A DNA stretch of 64,000 nt from Flavobacterium foetidum (GCF_004634245.1 NZ_SJTF01000009.1:1-64000), one strand, 5' to 3'; positions 26,552-35,903 are shown, numbered from the stretch's first letter. A program made the numbers and translations. Notes: generated by a model from the sequence alone, not told the origin.

Positions 26552-27964
26552 ATGAAAAAGAATTTTATTTTAATACTATCTTTTGTATTGCTTGCTCTTG
26601 GAGCTTGTAGTAGCGACGATGAAGTGGCACAGCCAAATGCTGTAGCTTTTGCTTCGACTTCATTAAACTTATCTGCGGAAACTACTCCAATCGAGATTAA
26701 ATTTGCATCTCCAACGGCAGCAGCAGGATCTTTAACTTTAACTTACACTGAAACAGCAGTTGCAAATGGTACAGATTATAGTACAACACCTGCAATAGCT
26801 GCTAGTAAAGTAATAGTTCCTTTCGAGAAAAATGTATCTACTGTATCTTTTACTTTCAAAAAATTAAAAGAAGCTATAGAAGGTGAAGTAAAGAATGTGG
26901 TTTTCACTATCAGTAGCGTTACGATTAATGCTGTAATTTCGGAAAACAAATCAATTCAGGTAAATTTTAACGAAACTGCATCATTAGGGACTGCTTTAGC
27001 ACCTGAAGTTGGTGGACCTTTCCAGCAAAATCAAGTATATGTTGATTTAAGCAGTGGTAAAATGACTAGTGTTCTTAGAACATCTTGGGACCTTGGGTTT
27101 TATTCTGGTGCAGATTTTAAAGTTGTAATCAATACTTCTGTAAAAATGTCTGCTAAACAAACTACAAGTACAAATATTGATGAAGTTCAAGTAGAAGATG
27201 AAACGATGCTTATTAATCAAGGTAGTGGAATTGTGGCACAAGTTGATGATCCATCTGGAGATATTACTAAAACAGCTATCGCAACAATTTCTTCTACTGA
27301 TTCTGAAAATAAAGTATATGTTGTTAATTTAGGAAGTAATCCTGGTACAGCTGAACCAACTGTAGGAGCTGAAGGTTCTGCGACTGGAACTTCTAGAGGG
27401 TGGAAAAAAATTAGAATTTTAAGAAGCGGAAACGATTATAAAATTCAATATGCAGATTTAGCGGCAACAACTCATCAAGAAGTGGTAATTACAAAAAATG
27501 CAGCTTACAATTTTACATTCTTTAGTTTGTTAGATAAAAAAACAGTAAGTGTTGAGCCACAGAAAGCGCAATGGGATTTAAACTTTACAACTTTTACAAA
27601 TACGACTCAAGGACAAACAGGATTATCTCCTTATCATTATGCTGATTTTGTTTTAAGCAATCTTAAAGGTGGAGCATTAGCGTATCAAGTTTTAACTAGT
27701 GAATTTGCTTATGACACATTTACATTGGCAAATGTAGCAAGTGCTAAATTTACAGCTGATCAAAGAAATATTGGACCTAATTGGAGAGGTACTAGTGTTG
27801 CTGGTCCAAGTGGTTTTCCAGTTTCTCAATTTGTATTAAGAACAGATCGTTTTTATGTTGTGAAAGATCCGGCAGGAAATGTGTATAAATTGAAATTTAC
27901 AGGAGGAGCAAATGCCGAAGGAAAACGAGGATATCCAACATTCCAATACGCTATCTTGAAATAA
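26552..27964 (+). CDS. HmuY-family heme-binding lipoprotein with N-terminal extension
   Basis: 470 residues. Lipobox (LGAC, Cys19) then SSDDE. Residues about 30-140 form a Calx-beta-like domain (NGTDYSTTPAI, VPFEKNVSTVSFTFK). The HmuY-like part starts near 150 with VYVDLSSGKM, SWDLGFYSGADFKVVINTSVKMSA and continues to the end with QKAQWDLNFTTF and SPYHYADFVLSN. Classical Porphyromonas HmuY is about half this length. The protein probably takes heme at the cell surface and passes it to the receptor encoded just upstream. Which residues hold the iron cannot be assigned by eye. Confidence 0.88.
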   Translation: MKKNFILILSFVLLALGACSSDDEVAQPNAVAFASTSLNLSAETTPIEIKFASPTAAAGSLTLTYTETAVANGTDYSTTPAIAASKVIVPFEKNVSTVSFTFKKLKEAIEGEVKNVVFTISSVTINAVISENKSIQVNFNETASLGTALAPEVGGPFQQNQVYVDLSSGKMTSVLRTSWDLGFYSGADFKVVINTSVKMSAKQTTSTNIDEVQVEDETMLINQGSGIVAQVDDPSGDITKTAIATISSTDSENKVYVVNLGSNPGTAEPTVGAEGSATGTSRGWKKIRILRSGNDYKIQYADLAATTHQEVVITKNAAYNFTFFSLLDKKTVSVEPQKAQWDLNFTTFTNTTQGQTGLSPYHYADFVLSNLKGGALAYQVLTSEFAYDTFTLANVASAKFTADQRNIGPNWRGTSVAGPSGFPVSQFVLRTDRFYVVKDPAGNVYKLKFTGGANAEGKRGYPTFQYAILK

Positions 27965-28086
27965 TTTTTAAAATGAAAAATCTAAAAAATATAAAGATTG
28001 TTCATTCTAATATATAATGCACAGCATTCAAAATTTAGTTAATCATTAGCTTTGTTTTTTTTATTTTTTTTATTTTTTTTTGATAA

Positions 28087-28117
28087 AGGGGTTAGATTCG
28101 TCTAGCCTCTTTTTTTT
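28087..28117 (+). terminator. Terminator of the heme receptor operon
   Basis: AGGGGTTAGA, loop TTCG, TCTAGCCTCT (two wobbles), then seven T; 120 bases after the hmuY-like gene. Confidence 0.8.
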
Positions 28118-28160
28118 ATCTAGTTTCTTGTTAAAATGAATTAGAAATAAAATGTTATTC

Positions 28161-28168
28161 TATCTTTG
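28161..28168 (+). promoter_or_regulatory. -7 promoter box of the O-acylation operon
   Basis: TATCTTTG is an exact consensus match; it predicts a leader of about 80 bases before the GTG start at 28253. Confidence 0.5.
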
Positions 28169-28252
28169 CAAAAATTTTTTCTGCAGTAAATTAACAATAA
28201 CTTAATTGGTTTAATTTTTGCATTAGAGTTCTTCATAATTATATAATTAGTA

Positions 28253-29728
28253 GTGGGTACAAAATCATATTTTTTTAAGTCTTTTGCAATCGTTGCATTG
28301 GCGTTGGTTGCTTTTATTGGGTTCAAACAAATCCTTCCAGATAAAATATTTTCAGAAAGTAAATTAGATTCCAAAAATGTATTAATTGACAGCCTTCTCT
28401 TAGAATCTGTTGCCGAAGATTCTTTGGCTTTAGACAACGACAGCATTTCTGAAGAAGACCGAAAACTCAATCGCCAGAAGATTGTTTATGATGAAACGGG
28501 AGGAATCGAATTTCCGTCAGAAACATTTGAAAATTATAAAGGATATCAATATCTCATTCACTTTTACGAAAAATTGTACCAGCTGGAAAAAAATCCGCAG
28601 GCAAAGGTTCGTATTGCCTACTACGGAGATTCTATGACCGATGGAGATTTGATTGTACAGGATGTTCGTGCCAATTATCAGGAACGCTTTGGAGGAAATG
28701 GAGTAGGTTTTGTTTCGATTACATCAGAATCTGCGGCTTCACGCGGGTCGGTGAAATCAAAATATTCTAAAAACTGGAAAGCACAATCATATCTTAACGT
28801 TAAAAAACCAACGAGTCCTTTTGGTGTTAACGGGCATGTGTTTTTTGCAAACGACCACTCCAATCCAACTTGGGTGCAGTACGAAGCTGGGTTGAATAAA
28901 TATTCTACATCTCTTGATAATGCAACCTTATTTTATGGGAAATCATCTAAAAAAGGAAGTGTCAATTTTATTATCGGGAAAGATACGCTGAAGAAAAGCC
29001 TGTTGCCAAATAATTTAGTAAATACTTTAAAAGTTTCTTCAGGAAGCATCAAGTCATTTAAAGCTAATTTTATTCATGCAGATTCTATTCCGATTTTCGG
29101 ATTTAATTTTGACAACGGAGTAGGAGTGCATGTTGATAATTTTTCGCAACGAGGAAATTCGGGACTACCGATTTCGATATTCGATGCCAATGTAATGCAG
29201 GCTTTTAATGCTAACTTGAAATACGATTTGGTTATTCTTCATTATGGAACCAACGTATTGAATTACGGTACTAAAAACTATTCATGGTACGAAAAAGGAA
29301 TGACCAAAGCGGTTAACAAAATCAAGGAATCGTTTCCAGGGGTTTCAATTCTGATTGTCTCTACTGCCGACAAATCGACAAAATATGATTTGGAAATGAA
29401 AACAGATTCGGCCGTAGTTCCTTTGATGAAAGCACAGAAAAAATACGCTTTAGAAACCGAGTCAGGTTTCGTCAATCTGTATACATTGATGGGGGGCGAC
29501 GGATCTATGGTAAAATGGGTTGATGAAGCTCCTGCCAAAGCCAATAAAGATTACACGCACTTTAATCAGCGTGGTGCAAAAGCAATTGGAAAACTATTGT
29601 ACGATCAGCTAAATAAAGGCTACGAAGAGTACAAAATACTTAGAGAAAAAAGAGATTCGGGATCCAAACAGGGAACGGTAAGGAAATCCAGACCCGATTC
29701 CGTCTCCGTAAAAAGTGACAGCTTATGA
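28253..29728 (+). CDS. SGNH/GDSL-type hydrolase or acyltransferase, membrane-anchored
   Basis: 491 residues from a GTG; an in-frame stop nine bases upstream and no other good start nearby fix this choice. Residues 8-28 are a single N-terminal membrane anchor. The SGNH blocks are GDSMTDGDL (Ser127), LHYGTNVLNYG (Asn) and DYTHFNQRG (Asp/His). The Ser/Lys-rich tail is low complexity. Its stop overlaps the next start (ATGA). Placed first in an operon with another SGNH protein and an MBOAT protein, it probably moves or removes O-acetyl groups on an envelope polymer in the periplasm, like AlgJ/AlgX or PatB. Confidence 0.87.
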   Translation: MGTKSYFFKSFAIVALALVAFIGFKQILPDKIFSESKLDSKNVLIDSLLLESVAEDSLALDNDSISEEDRKLNRQKIVYDETGGIEFPSETFENYKGYQYLIHFYEKLYQLEKNPQAKVRIAYYGDSMTDGDLIVQDVRANYQERFGGNGVGFVSITSESAASRGSVKSKYSKNWKAQSYLNVKKPTSPFGVNGHVFFANDHSNPTWVQYEAGLNKYSTSLDNATLFYGKSSKKGSVNFIIGKDTLKKSLLPNNLVNTLKVSSGSIKSFKANFIHADSIPIFGFNFDNGVGVHVDNFSQRGNSGLPISIFDANVMQAFNANLKYDLVILHYGTNVLNYGTKNYSWYEKGMTKAVNKIKESFPGVSILIVSTADKSTKYDLEMKTDSAVVPLMKAQKKYALETESGFVNLYTLMGGDGSMVKWVDEAPAKANKDYTHFNQRGAKAIGKLLYDQLNKGYEEYKILREKRDSGSKQGTVRKSRPDSVSVKSDSL

Positions 29729-31140
29729 TGAATAAACTTATTGTTGTCTTTTGTTGTCTGTTTTTTTCAACAAATGATAAAAATCCAAAATCAGAGTCAA
29801 ATCCAATACCCAAAAACATGATTCAAAAAGCCGATACTGCAGCAGTTGAAACTTCTTCTGGCAATCCGATTTATAATGCAGGTGCGTTAGAGGCTTTTTT
29901 TCAGAAGCTGAAAGAAAACGAAAAGCAGCGAAGCCAGAAAATCAATATTGTTCATATTGGCGATTCACATATTCAGGGAGATTTAATGACCAATGAAGTT
30001 AGGAAACGCCTTCAGCAGGAATTCGGAAACGCCGGCCGAGGTTTGGTTTTTCCGTATCAGTTGGCCAGAACAAACGGTTCCTACAACGAACGTTTTAAAT
30101 CGAATCGGATCTGGGAAAGTTATCGAAATATATATCCGGTAAAGAGTAATCCGATCGGCTTATGCGGTATCGGACTCTGGAGAGACAGCGGCGGATTTGT
30201 TATGGAGATGAATGTAAAAGATCCGGCCTATAAATTCAATACCATAAAAATTATTACGCCTCAGAATCAGAATATGTTTGACCTGGCGGTTTCGTCAAAG
30301 GTAAATCTGATTCAAACAACAGAAAAAAAGGTAGTTACTCATAAAATTAAAAAAGGAGAAGTACTCGGAACAATCGCAGACAAATACAATGTTTCGATTG
30401 TCGAAATAAAAAGAGCTAATAATCTGAAATCGAATAACATTCGCGCAGGCAGAACTTTAAAAATTCCAACAAACGAAACCAAGCCTAAAACAATTTCGAT
30501 GTCAGAATTTGTGCCGTTAGAAATACAATCTGATTCGTTTTCGCATTATTATAATTCAGAAAATGCCTTAAGCCGCATTTTTTTGGTGCCTAATAAAGAA
30601 GCCTCAAGTTACGAGTTAAACGGTTTGGTTTTAGAAAAAGACAATCCTGGAATAATCTATAGCGGTATTGGAGTAAACGGCGCTAAATATTCGGATTATA
30701 ATAAGTATCCATTGTTTTTTGAACAACTAAAAGCATTGCATCCTGATTTGCTTGTTTTTTCGCTTGGGACTAATGAAAGTTATGACAAGTTAGACGCCGG
30801 AAAATATATCAGCGAACTGAGGGAGTTTATAGGCAAGATAAGGGAGCAGAAAATAGAAGCGCCAATCATAGTCATGACCCCGCCGCCGTCATTACTGAGA
30901 AGAAAACCAAATACTTATATCGATGATTATACAAAGGGAATTATCGATACAGCAAAAAATGACAGTTTTGCTGTTTGGAACTTATATGATGAATTTGGAG
31001 GGATGAGCGGTATACGTCAATTGAAAGCCCAGGCCTTAATTGGGCCAGATTGGGTTCACTATTCTAAAAAAGGCTACGAAAAACAAGGAAAAATGTTTAC
31101 AGAGGCTTTATTAAAAGCTTATAATTATTATAAAAACTAA
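29725..31140 (+). CDS. SGNH hydrolase-type protein with an inserted LysM domain
   Basis: 471 residues, starting in the ATGA overlap. The N-terminus is short and hydrophobic (signal or anchor). The SGNH fold is split: block I HIGDSHIQGD (Ser81), block III SLGTNESYD (Asn350) and block V PDWVHYS (Asp442, His445). Between blocks I and III lies a LysM module (203-248: THKIKKGEVLGTIADKYNVS and following NNLKSNNIRAGRTLKIP), which binds N-acetylglucosamine in peptidoglycan or chitin. This points to cell-wall O-acetyl chemistry. It is probably the catalytic partner of the MBOAT protein. Confidence 0.88.
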   Translation: MMNKLIVVFCCLFFSTNDKNPKSESNPIPKNMIQKADTAAVETSSGNPIYNAGALEAFFQKLKENEKQRSQKINIVHIGDSHIQGDLMTNEVRKRLQQEFGNAGRGLVFPYQLARTNGSYNERFKSNRIWESYRNIYPVKSNPIGLCGIGLWRDSGGFVMEMNVKDPAYKFNTIKIITPQNQNMFDLAVSSKVNLIQTTEKKVVTHKIKKGEVLGTIADKYNVSIVEIKRANNLKSNNIRAGRTLKIPTNETKPKTISMSEFVPLEIQSDSFSHYYNSENALSRIFLVPNKEASSYELNGLVLEKDNPGIIYSGIGVNGAKYSDYNKYPLFFEQLKALHPDLLVFSLGTNESYDKLDAGKYISELREFIGKIREQKIEAPIIVMTPPPSLLRRKPNTYIDDYTKGIIDTAKNDSFAVWNLYDEFGGMSGIRQLKAQALIGPDWVHYSKKGYEKQGKMFTEALLKAYNYYKN

Positions 31141-31148
31141 AGATAACA

Positions 31149-32831
31149 TTGACAACAATAGAGAGCATCAATAACTGGTTTATTGAAAATTTTGGTGCAA
31201 TTACGATGGAAAAAGTTGAAAGCTGGTTTGTGTACAATCCGGACGAAAAACTTTTGTTTAATACCGGTTTATTCTTAGGCTTATTTCTGGTTTTCTATTT
31301 TGTGTATGGATTTTTACGCAAAACATTTTATTTAAGATTAACGTATGTTATTCTTTTCTCGCTTTTCTTTTATTACAAATCAAGCGGGATTTATTTTCTT
31401 TTATTGTTACTTTCTTCGGTTGTGGATTATGGTTTAAGCCAGATTATTTACAAAGAAAGCAAGGACAATGTCAAGAAAATATATTTGGTTATAAGTGTGA
31501 TTTTGAATTTAGGATTACTTGGATATTTCAAGTACATGAATTTTATGATTGGCACTTATAATGATATGTTCAATGGAAATCTGAAGTTTCATGACATATT
31601 CCTACCAGTTGGAATTTCTTTCTATACTTTTCAATCGATGAGTTATATCATTGAGATTTATCGAGAAGAAATAAAACCGACCAAGAATTATATCGAATAT
31701 TTGTTTTTCGTATCGTTTTTTCCACAACTGGTTGCAGGACCAATTGTACGTGCAAAAGATTTTCTTCCTCAGATTTATCAAAAACTGAATTTAACGAGAG
31801 AAGATGTTAATAATGCGCTGTTTTTAATTATCGGAGGTCTGATTAAGAAAACCGTAATTTCAAATTATATTTCGGTAAACTTTGTCGATCGTGTTTTTGA
31901 TACGCCTTTGAGTTATACTTCTTTTGAGAATTTAATGGCCTCTTACGGATATGCGATTCAAATCTATTGCGATTTTTCAGGATACTCCGATATGGCAATT
32001 GGTATTGCTTTGTTGTTAGGGTTTAAATTGCCAGCCAACTTTAGAACGCCTTATAAATCGACATCGATTACCGATTTCTGGAGAAGATGGCATATTTCGC
32101 TTTCAACTTGGCTGAAAGATTTCTTGTATATTTCGATTGGAGGAAATAGATCGGGTTCTTTTGCAGGATATTTGTTTCCAAGTTTATTTTTCTTCGGGTT
32201 ATTGCTTTGGGGAATTTCAAATTATAATGAAAGTGTAATTCCGCTTCTTGTGGCAGGAATCAGTATACTGATTTTCTGTTTGTCATTTTTGCTTTCGAGT
32301 AAGAGAAAACAAACTTTGGTAACCAATTTCAATTTATTCACAACAATGCTTTTGGGCGGACTTTGGCATGGCGCAGGAGCACAATTTATTGTTTGGGGAG
32401 CATTGCACGGATTAGCATTGGCGGTTCATAAAATATTCATGGAATTGTTTCCTTCAAAAAAAGACCAAAAGCCAAATTTTCTATGGAGGTTTTTCTCAAT
32501 TGTTATCACATTCCATTTTGTGGTTTTCTGTTGGATTTTCTTCAGAGCAAGAGATTTCGAAACAGCATTGCAGGTTATCAATACAATCGGACAATTAACA
32601 TTCGAACCAGAACTTTGGAAAACGATAGTGATTGGCTACAAAAACGTATTCGGATTGATGTTGTTTGGTTACGTTTGGCATTTCTTGCCAGAAACAGTCA
32701 CCAACGGAATGAAATCTGTTTTTGATAAAACACCAATCCTGGTAAAAGCAATTATCTTAGGTTTCGTTTACTGGATTGTTTACGCAACAGCAGTAGCGGG
32801 TTCACAGCCGTTTATTTATTTCCAATTCTAA
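31149..32831 (+). CDS. MBOAT-family O-acyltransferase (AlgI/PatA-like)
   Basis: 560 residues from a TTG eight bases after the previous stop; a shorter form from the ATG at 31206 is possible. About a dozen membrane segments. Family marks are FLPVGISFYTFQSMSYIIEIY, FFPQLVAGPIVRAKDFLPQI, FSGYSDMAIGIALLLGF, ITDFWRRWHISLSTWLKDFLY and the catalytic-His region GGLWHGAGAQFIVWGALHG. These define the AlgI-type O-acyltransferases that carry acetyl groups across the inner membrane. With the two SGNH genes it makes a complete O-acetylation module. The acceptor is unknown; peptidoglycan is favoured by the LysM partner. Confidence 0.93.
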   Translation: MTTIESINNWFIENFGAITMEKVESWFVYNPDEKLLFNTGLFLGLFLVFYFVYGFLRKTFYLRLTYVILFSLFFYYKSSGIYFLLLLLSSVVDYGLSQIIYKESKDNVKKIYLVISVILNLGLLGYFKYMNFMIGTYNDMFNGNLKFHDIFLPVGISFYTFQSMSYIIEIYREEIKPTKNYIEYLFFVSFFPQLVAGPIVRAKDFLPQIYQKLNLTREDVNNALFLIIGGLIKKTVISNYISVNFVDRVFDTPLSYTSFENLMASYGYAIQIYCDFSGYSDMAIGIALLLGFKLPANFRTPYKSTSITDFWRRWHISLSTWLKDFLYISIGGNRSGSFAGYLFPSLFFFGLLLWGISNYNESVIPLLVAGISILIFCLSFLLSSKRKQTLVTNFNLFTTMLLGGLWHGAGAQFIVWGALHGLALAVHKIFMELFPSKKDQKPNFLWRFFSIVITFHFVVFCWIFFRARDFETALQVINTIGQLTFEPELWKTIVIGYKNVFGLMLFGYVWHFLPETVTNGMKSVFDKTPILVKAIILGFVYWIVYATAVAGSQPFIYFQF

Positions 32832-32858
32832 TTATAAGGTTCGTAGCTACAAAGGCAC

Positions 32859-32899
32859 AAAGGCGCAAAGGTTTTTCCTCTTGCGCCTTTTTCTTTTGC
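32859..32899 (+). terminator. Terminator-like hairpin after the O-acylation operon
   Basis: AAAGGCGCAA (32859-32868) pairs perfectly with TTGCGCCTTT (32881-32890), then TTTCTTTT. It is 28 bases after the MBOAT stop and built from the CGCAAAG word common in these gaps. Confidence 0.7.
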
Positions 32900-32908
32900 C
32901 ACAAAGAC

Positions 32909-33071
32909 ACAAAGACGCAAAAAAAATTTCTCTCGCAGATTTAGCTGATTTTGCAGATTATTTTTATTTTAAGAATAGAGAATCTGTTTTGATCTGCAAA
33001 ATCTGCGAGAGAAAAAATAAATTCGAGAAATTAGTGTAATTCGTGGCTAAGAAAAAACTTTGCGTCTTTGT
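32909..33071. repeat. Nested palindromic intergenic element
   Basis: Outer arms of 13 bp (32909-32921 and 33059-33071, ACAAAGACGCAAA and its complement) enclose inner arms of 16 bp (32927-32942 and 32999-33014, core CTCTCGCAGA). It fills most of the 324-base gap between the MBOAT gene and ffh. Confidence 0.8.
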
Positions 33072-33125
33072 TCCTTTGTTCCTTTGAACCTTAAAAAATA
33101 AATTGCCTGAAACATCTAATTAGAT

Positions 33126-33133
33126 TATCTTTG
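33126..33133 (+). promoter_or_regulatory. Promoter box of ffh
   Basis: TATCTTTG, exact -7 consensus, with ATTG 20 bases upstream as a weak -33; 23 bases before the ATG. Confidence 0.6.
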
Positions 33134-33155
33134 CACCTCAAATAAAGAAAATAGT

Positions 33156-34520
33156 ATGTTTGATAATTTAAGTGATAAGTTAGATAAAGCGTTCCATATA
33201 TTAAAAGGACACGGTAAGATTACAGAAGTAAACGTAGCCGAAACTTTAAAAGAAGTTCGTCGTGCTTTACTTGATGCCGACGTTAACTTTAAAATTGCTA
33301 AAGATTTTACTGCTAAAGTAAAAGACAAAGCAATAGGACAAGACGTACTTACAACCTTGCAACCGGGACAATTATTGGTAAAGCTAGTTAAAGACGAGCT
33401 TACCGAATTAATGGGTGGAGACGTTGCTGGTGTAAACCTTTCAGGAAATCCGACAGTAATTTTGATGTCAGGACTTCAGGGGTCTGGTAAAACGACTTTC
33501 TCAGGAAAATTAGCCAACTTCTTAAAAACAAAGAAAAACAAGAAACCACTTCTTGTAGCGTGTGATATCTACCGTCCGGCGGCGATAAATCAGTTACATG
33601 TTGTGGGAGATCAAATAGGTGTTGAGGTTTACTCAGAACCAGAAAATAAAAATCCTGTAGAGATTGCTCAAAACGCAATCAAACATGCCAAAGCAAACGG
33701 ATTCAATGTCGTGATTGTCGATACAGCAGGTCGTTTGGCAGTAGATCAGGAAATGATGGACGAAATTGCGCGTGTACACAAAGCAATTCAGCCACAAGAA
33801 ACATTGTTTGTTGTAGATTCTATGACAGGACAAGATGCTGTAAATACAGCAAAAGCGTTCAACGATATCTTGAATTTTGATGGAGTTATCTTAACGAAAT
33901 TAGATGGTGATACTCGTGGTGGAGCGGCGCTTTCAATCAAATCGATTGTAAACAAACCAATCAAATTTGTAGGTACTGGAGAGAAAATGGAAGCAATTGA
34001 TGTTTTCTATCCAGAACGTATGGCTGAACGTATCTTAGGAATGGGAGACGTTGTGTCTCTTGTTGAAAGAGCTCAGGAGCAATTTGACGAAGAAGAAGCA
34101 AGAAAACTTCAAAAGAAAATCGCTAAAAACGAGTTTGGTTTTGATGATTTCTTAACGCAGATTCAACAAGTAAAGAAAATGGGTAATATGAAAGACTTGG
34201 TTGGAATGATACCAGGAGCTTCAAAAGCGATGAAAGATGTAGAAATCGAAGATGATGCCTTCAAACATATCGAAGCAATCATTTATTCGATGACGCCGGC
34301 TGAAAGAAGCAAGCCAGCCATTATCGACGTAAAAAGAAAAGCCAGAATCGCAAAAGGTTCGGGAACAAAAGTCGAGCAGGTAAACCAGCTGATGAAACAG
34401 TTTGACCAAATGAGCAAGATGATGAAGATGATGCAAGGCCCAGGCGGAAAAAACCTGATGAAAATGATGGGAGGTATGAAAGGGATGCCGGGTGGTATGC
34501 CAGGAGGAATGCCGAGATAA
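33156..34520 (+). CDS. ffh: Signal recognition particle protein Ffh
   Basis: 454 residues. N domain (about 1-90) with ALLDADVNFK, GTPase domain with P-loop GLQGSGKTT (about 106-114), DTAGRL, TKLDGDTRGGAALS and the insertion typical of SRP GTPases, and a Met-rich M domain (about 325-454) ending in a GMPGGMPGGMPR tail. It binds the signal sequence of nascent membrane proteins together with 4.5S RNA and docks with FtsY. It is a single-gene unit; folD follows after a repeat-rich gap. Confidence 0.97.
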   Translation: MFDNLSDKLDKAFHILKGHGKITEVNVAETLKEVRRALLDADVNFKIAKDFTAKVKDKAIGQDVLTTLQPGQLLVKLVKDELTELMGGDVAGVNLSGNPTVILMSGLQGSGKTTFSGKLANFLKTKKNKKPLLVACDIYRPAAINQLHVVGDQIGVEVYSEPENKNPVEIAQNAIKHAKANGFNVVIVDTAGRLAVDQEMMDEIARVHKAIQPQETLFVVDSMTGQDAVNTAKAFNDILNFDGVILTKLDGDTRGGAALSIKSIVNKPIKFVGTGEKMEAIDVFYPERMAERILGMGDVVSLVERAQEQFDEEEARKLQKKIAKNEFGFDDFLTQIQQVKKMGNMKDLVGMIPGASKAMKDVEIEDDAFKHIEAIIYSMTPAERSKPAIIDVKRKARIAKGSGTKVEQVNQLMKQFDQMSKMMKMMQGPGGKNLMKMMGGMKGMPGGMPGGMPR

Positions 34521-34526
34521 AATAAG

Positions 34527-34585
34527 AAAAAGTTTCAAGTTTAAGGTTTCAAGTTATGAGACTAAAATTTGAAACTTTTTTAATT
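34527..34585 (+). terminator. Terminator-like hairpin after ffh
   Basis: AAAAAGTTTCAA (34527-34538) pairs with TTGAAACTTTTT (34569-34580), then T. The loop is long (30 bases) and holds another repeat arm. Confidence 0.55.
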
Positions 34586-34620
34586 ACATAAAAATTTAAG
34601 TTCTGTAAATAACTTGAAAC
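34546..34620. repeat. Inverted repeat built from GTTTCAAGTT words
   Basis: GTTTCAAGTTAT (34546-34557) and its exact complement (34609-34620); further copies of the words AAGTTTCAAG and CTGAAAC lie on both sides. Similar words recur at 47456-47490. Confidence 0.65.
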
Positions 34621-34657
34621 TTTAAACCTGAAACCTGAAACAAAATAAACACAACAC

Positions 34658-35545
34658 ATGCAGCTACTAGACGGTAAAAAAACATCTAACGACATTAAAA
34701 ACGAAATTGCGGCCGAAGTTCAATCTATAAAAGCAGCCGGAGGAAAAGTGCCTCATTTGGCAGCGGTTTTAGTTGGAAACAATGGAGCAAGTTTAACTTA
34801 CGTAGGAAGTAAAGTGAAATCTTGTCAAGAAATCGGATTTGATTCTACTTTAGTAAGTCTGCCGGAAACGATTACCGAAGACGAACTGCTTGCTAAGATT
34901 AAAGAGTTAAACGAAGATGATAATCTAGATGGATATATCGTTCAGTTGCCATTGCCAAAACATATCGACGAGCAGAAAATTCTATTAGCGATCGATCCAG
35001 ATAAAGATGTAGACGGATTTCATCCAACTAACTTCGGAAGAATGGCACTTGAAATGGAAAGTTTTATTCCAGCAACACCATTCGGAATTATGGAATTGTT
35101 AGAGCGTTACAAAGTAGAAACCGCAGGAAAACATACCGTTGTAATTGGAAGAAGCCATATTGTAGGACGTCCAATGAGTATTTTAATGAGCCGTAAAGGA
35201 AATCCAGGTGATTCTACAGTTACTTTAACACACAGTCGAACTAAAGATTTGGCAGAATTCACTAAAAATGCCGATATCATCATCACTGCTTTGGGAGTTC
35301 CAGAATTCTTAAAAGCGGATATGGTAAAAGACGGAGTAACCGTTATTGATGTTGGAATTACACGTGTAGAAGATGCATCAAACGCAAAAGGATACGTTAT
35401 CAAAGGTGACGTTGATTTTGACGGAGTAAGTAAAAAAGCATCATTCATCACGCCAGTTCCAGGTGGAGTAGGACCAATGACAATTGCGATGCTGCTTAAA
35501 AATACACTTTTGGCAAGAAAAATGAGAAGCGCAAGAAATCAATAA
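34658..35545 (+). CDS. folD: Bifunctional methylenetetrahydrofolate dehydrogenase / methenyltetrahydrofolate cyclohydrolase FolD
   Basis: 295 residues, normal length. The substrate site has [13 protein letters not shown] with the catalytic Lys, [14 protein letters not shown], and [13 protein letters not shown]. The NADP-binding domain has [14 protein letters not shown] and [19 protein letters not shown] closes the protein. It interconverts 5,10-methylene-, methenyl- and 10-formyl-tetrahydrofolate in the cytoplasm, feeding purine and formyl-Met synthesis. It has its own terminator. Confidence 0.97.
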   Translation: MQLLDGKKTSNDIKNEIAAEVQSIKAAGGKVPHLAAVLVGNNGASLTYVGSKVKSCQEIGFDSTLVSLPETITEDELLAKIKELNEDDNLDGYIVQLPLPKHIDEQKILLAIDPDKDVDGFHPTNFGRMALEMESFIPATPFGIMELLERYKVETAGKHTVVIGRSHIVGRPMSILMSRKGNPGDSTVTLTHSRTKDLAEFTKNADIIITALGVPEFLKADMVKDGVTVIDVGITRVEDASNAKGYVIKGDVDFDGVSKKASFITPVPGGVGPMTIAMLLKNTLLARKMRSARNQ

Positions 35546-35568
35546 TTTTTTTTTTCAAAATATTACAC

Positions 35569-35597
35569 AAAGCCTGTTCAATTGAGCAGGCTTTTTT
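35569..35597 (+). terminator. Terminator of folD
   Basis: AAAGCCTG (35569-35576) pairs with CAGGCTTT (35587-35594) and the intervening TTCAATTGAG is itself nearly palindromic; T run follows. Confidence 0.88.
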
Positions 35598-35613
35598 ATT
35601 GTATTAATTTTTG

Positions 35614-35759
35614 AAACACATAGAAACATAGAATTGATTTTTCCGTAAAAGAATATAAAAGAGAAACTAGTTTCTCTCACATAGCTAAAGTATCTATGTT
35701 TTTTTATAATAAGTGAAACGCCTTTTTACGGTAACAAATATCTATGCTTCTATGTGTTT
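35614..35759. repeat. Nested palindromic intergenic element
   Basis: Outer 12-bp arms AAACACATAGAA (35614-35625) and complement (35748-35759), middle arms CATAGA/TCTATG and CCGTAAAA/TTTTACGG, and a central perfect dyad GAGAAACTAGTTTCTC (35661-35676). It fills the left part of the 406-base gap between folD and corA. Confidence 0.8.
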
Positions 35760-35810
35760 AAAAAAAATCTTCCCAACCAGCCATTTTAATATATAATTAA
35801 TACTTTAAAA

Positions 35811-35841
35811 TTTCGGTTCTTAAAAATAAAGGATACTTTTG
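35811..35841 (+). promoter_or_regulatory. Promoter of corA
   Basis: TTTC (35811-35814), exactly 19 bases, then TACTTTTG (35834-35841). This predicts an unusually long leader of about 105 bases. Confidence 0.6.
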
Positions 35842-35903
35842 CAGCGCTATAAAAAACACTTCTCCAAATGGACGATTATTATTATTCGTTAGTATTAAAT
35901 TAA

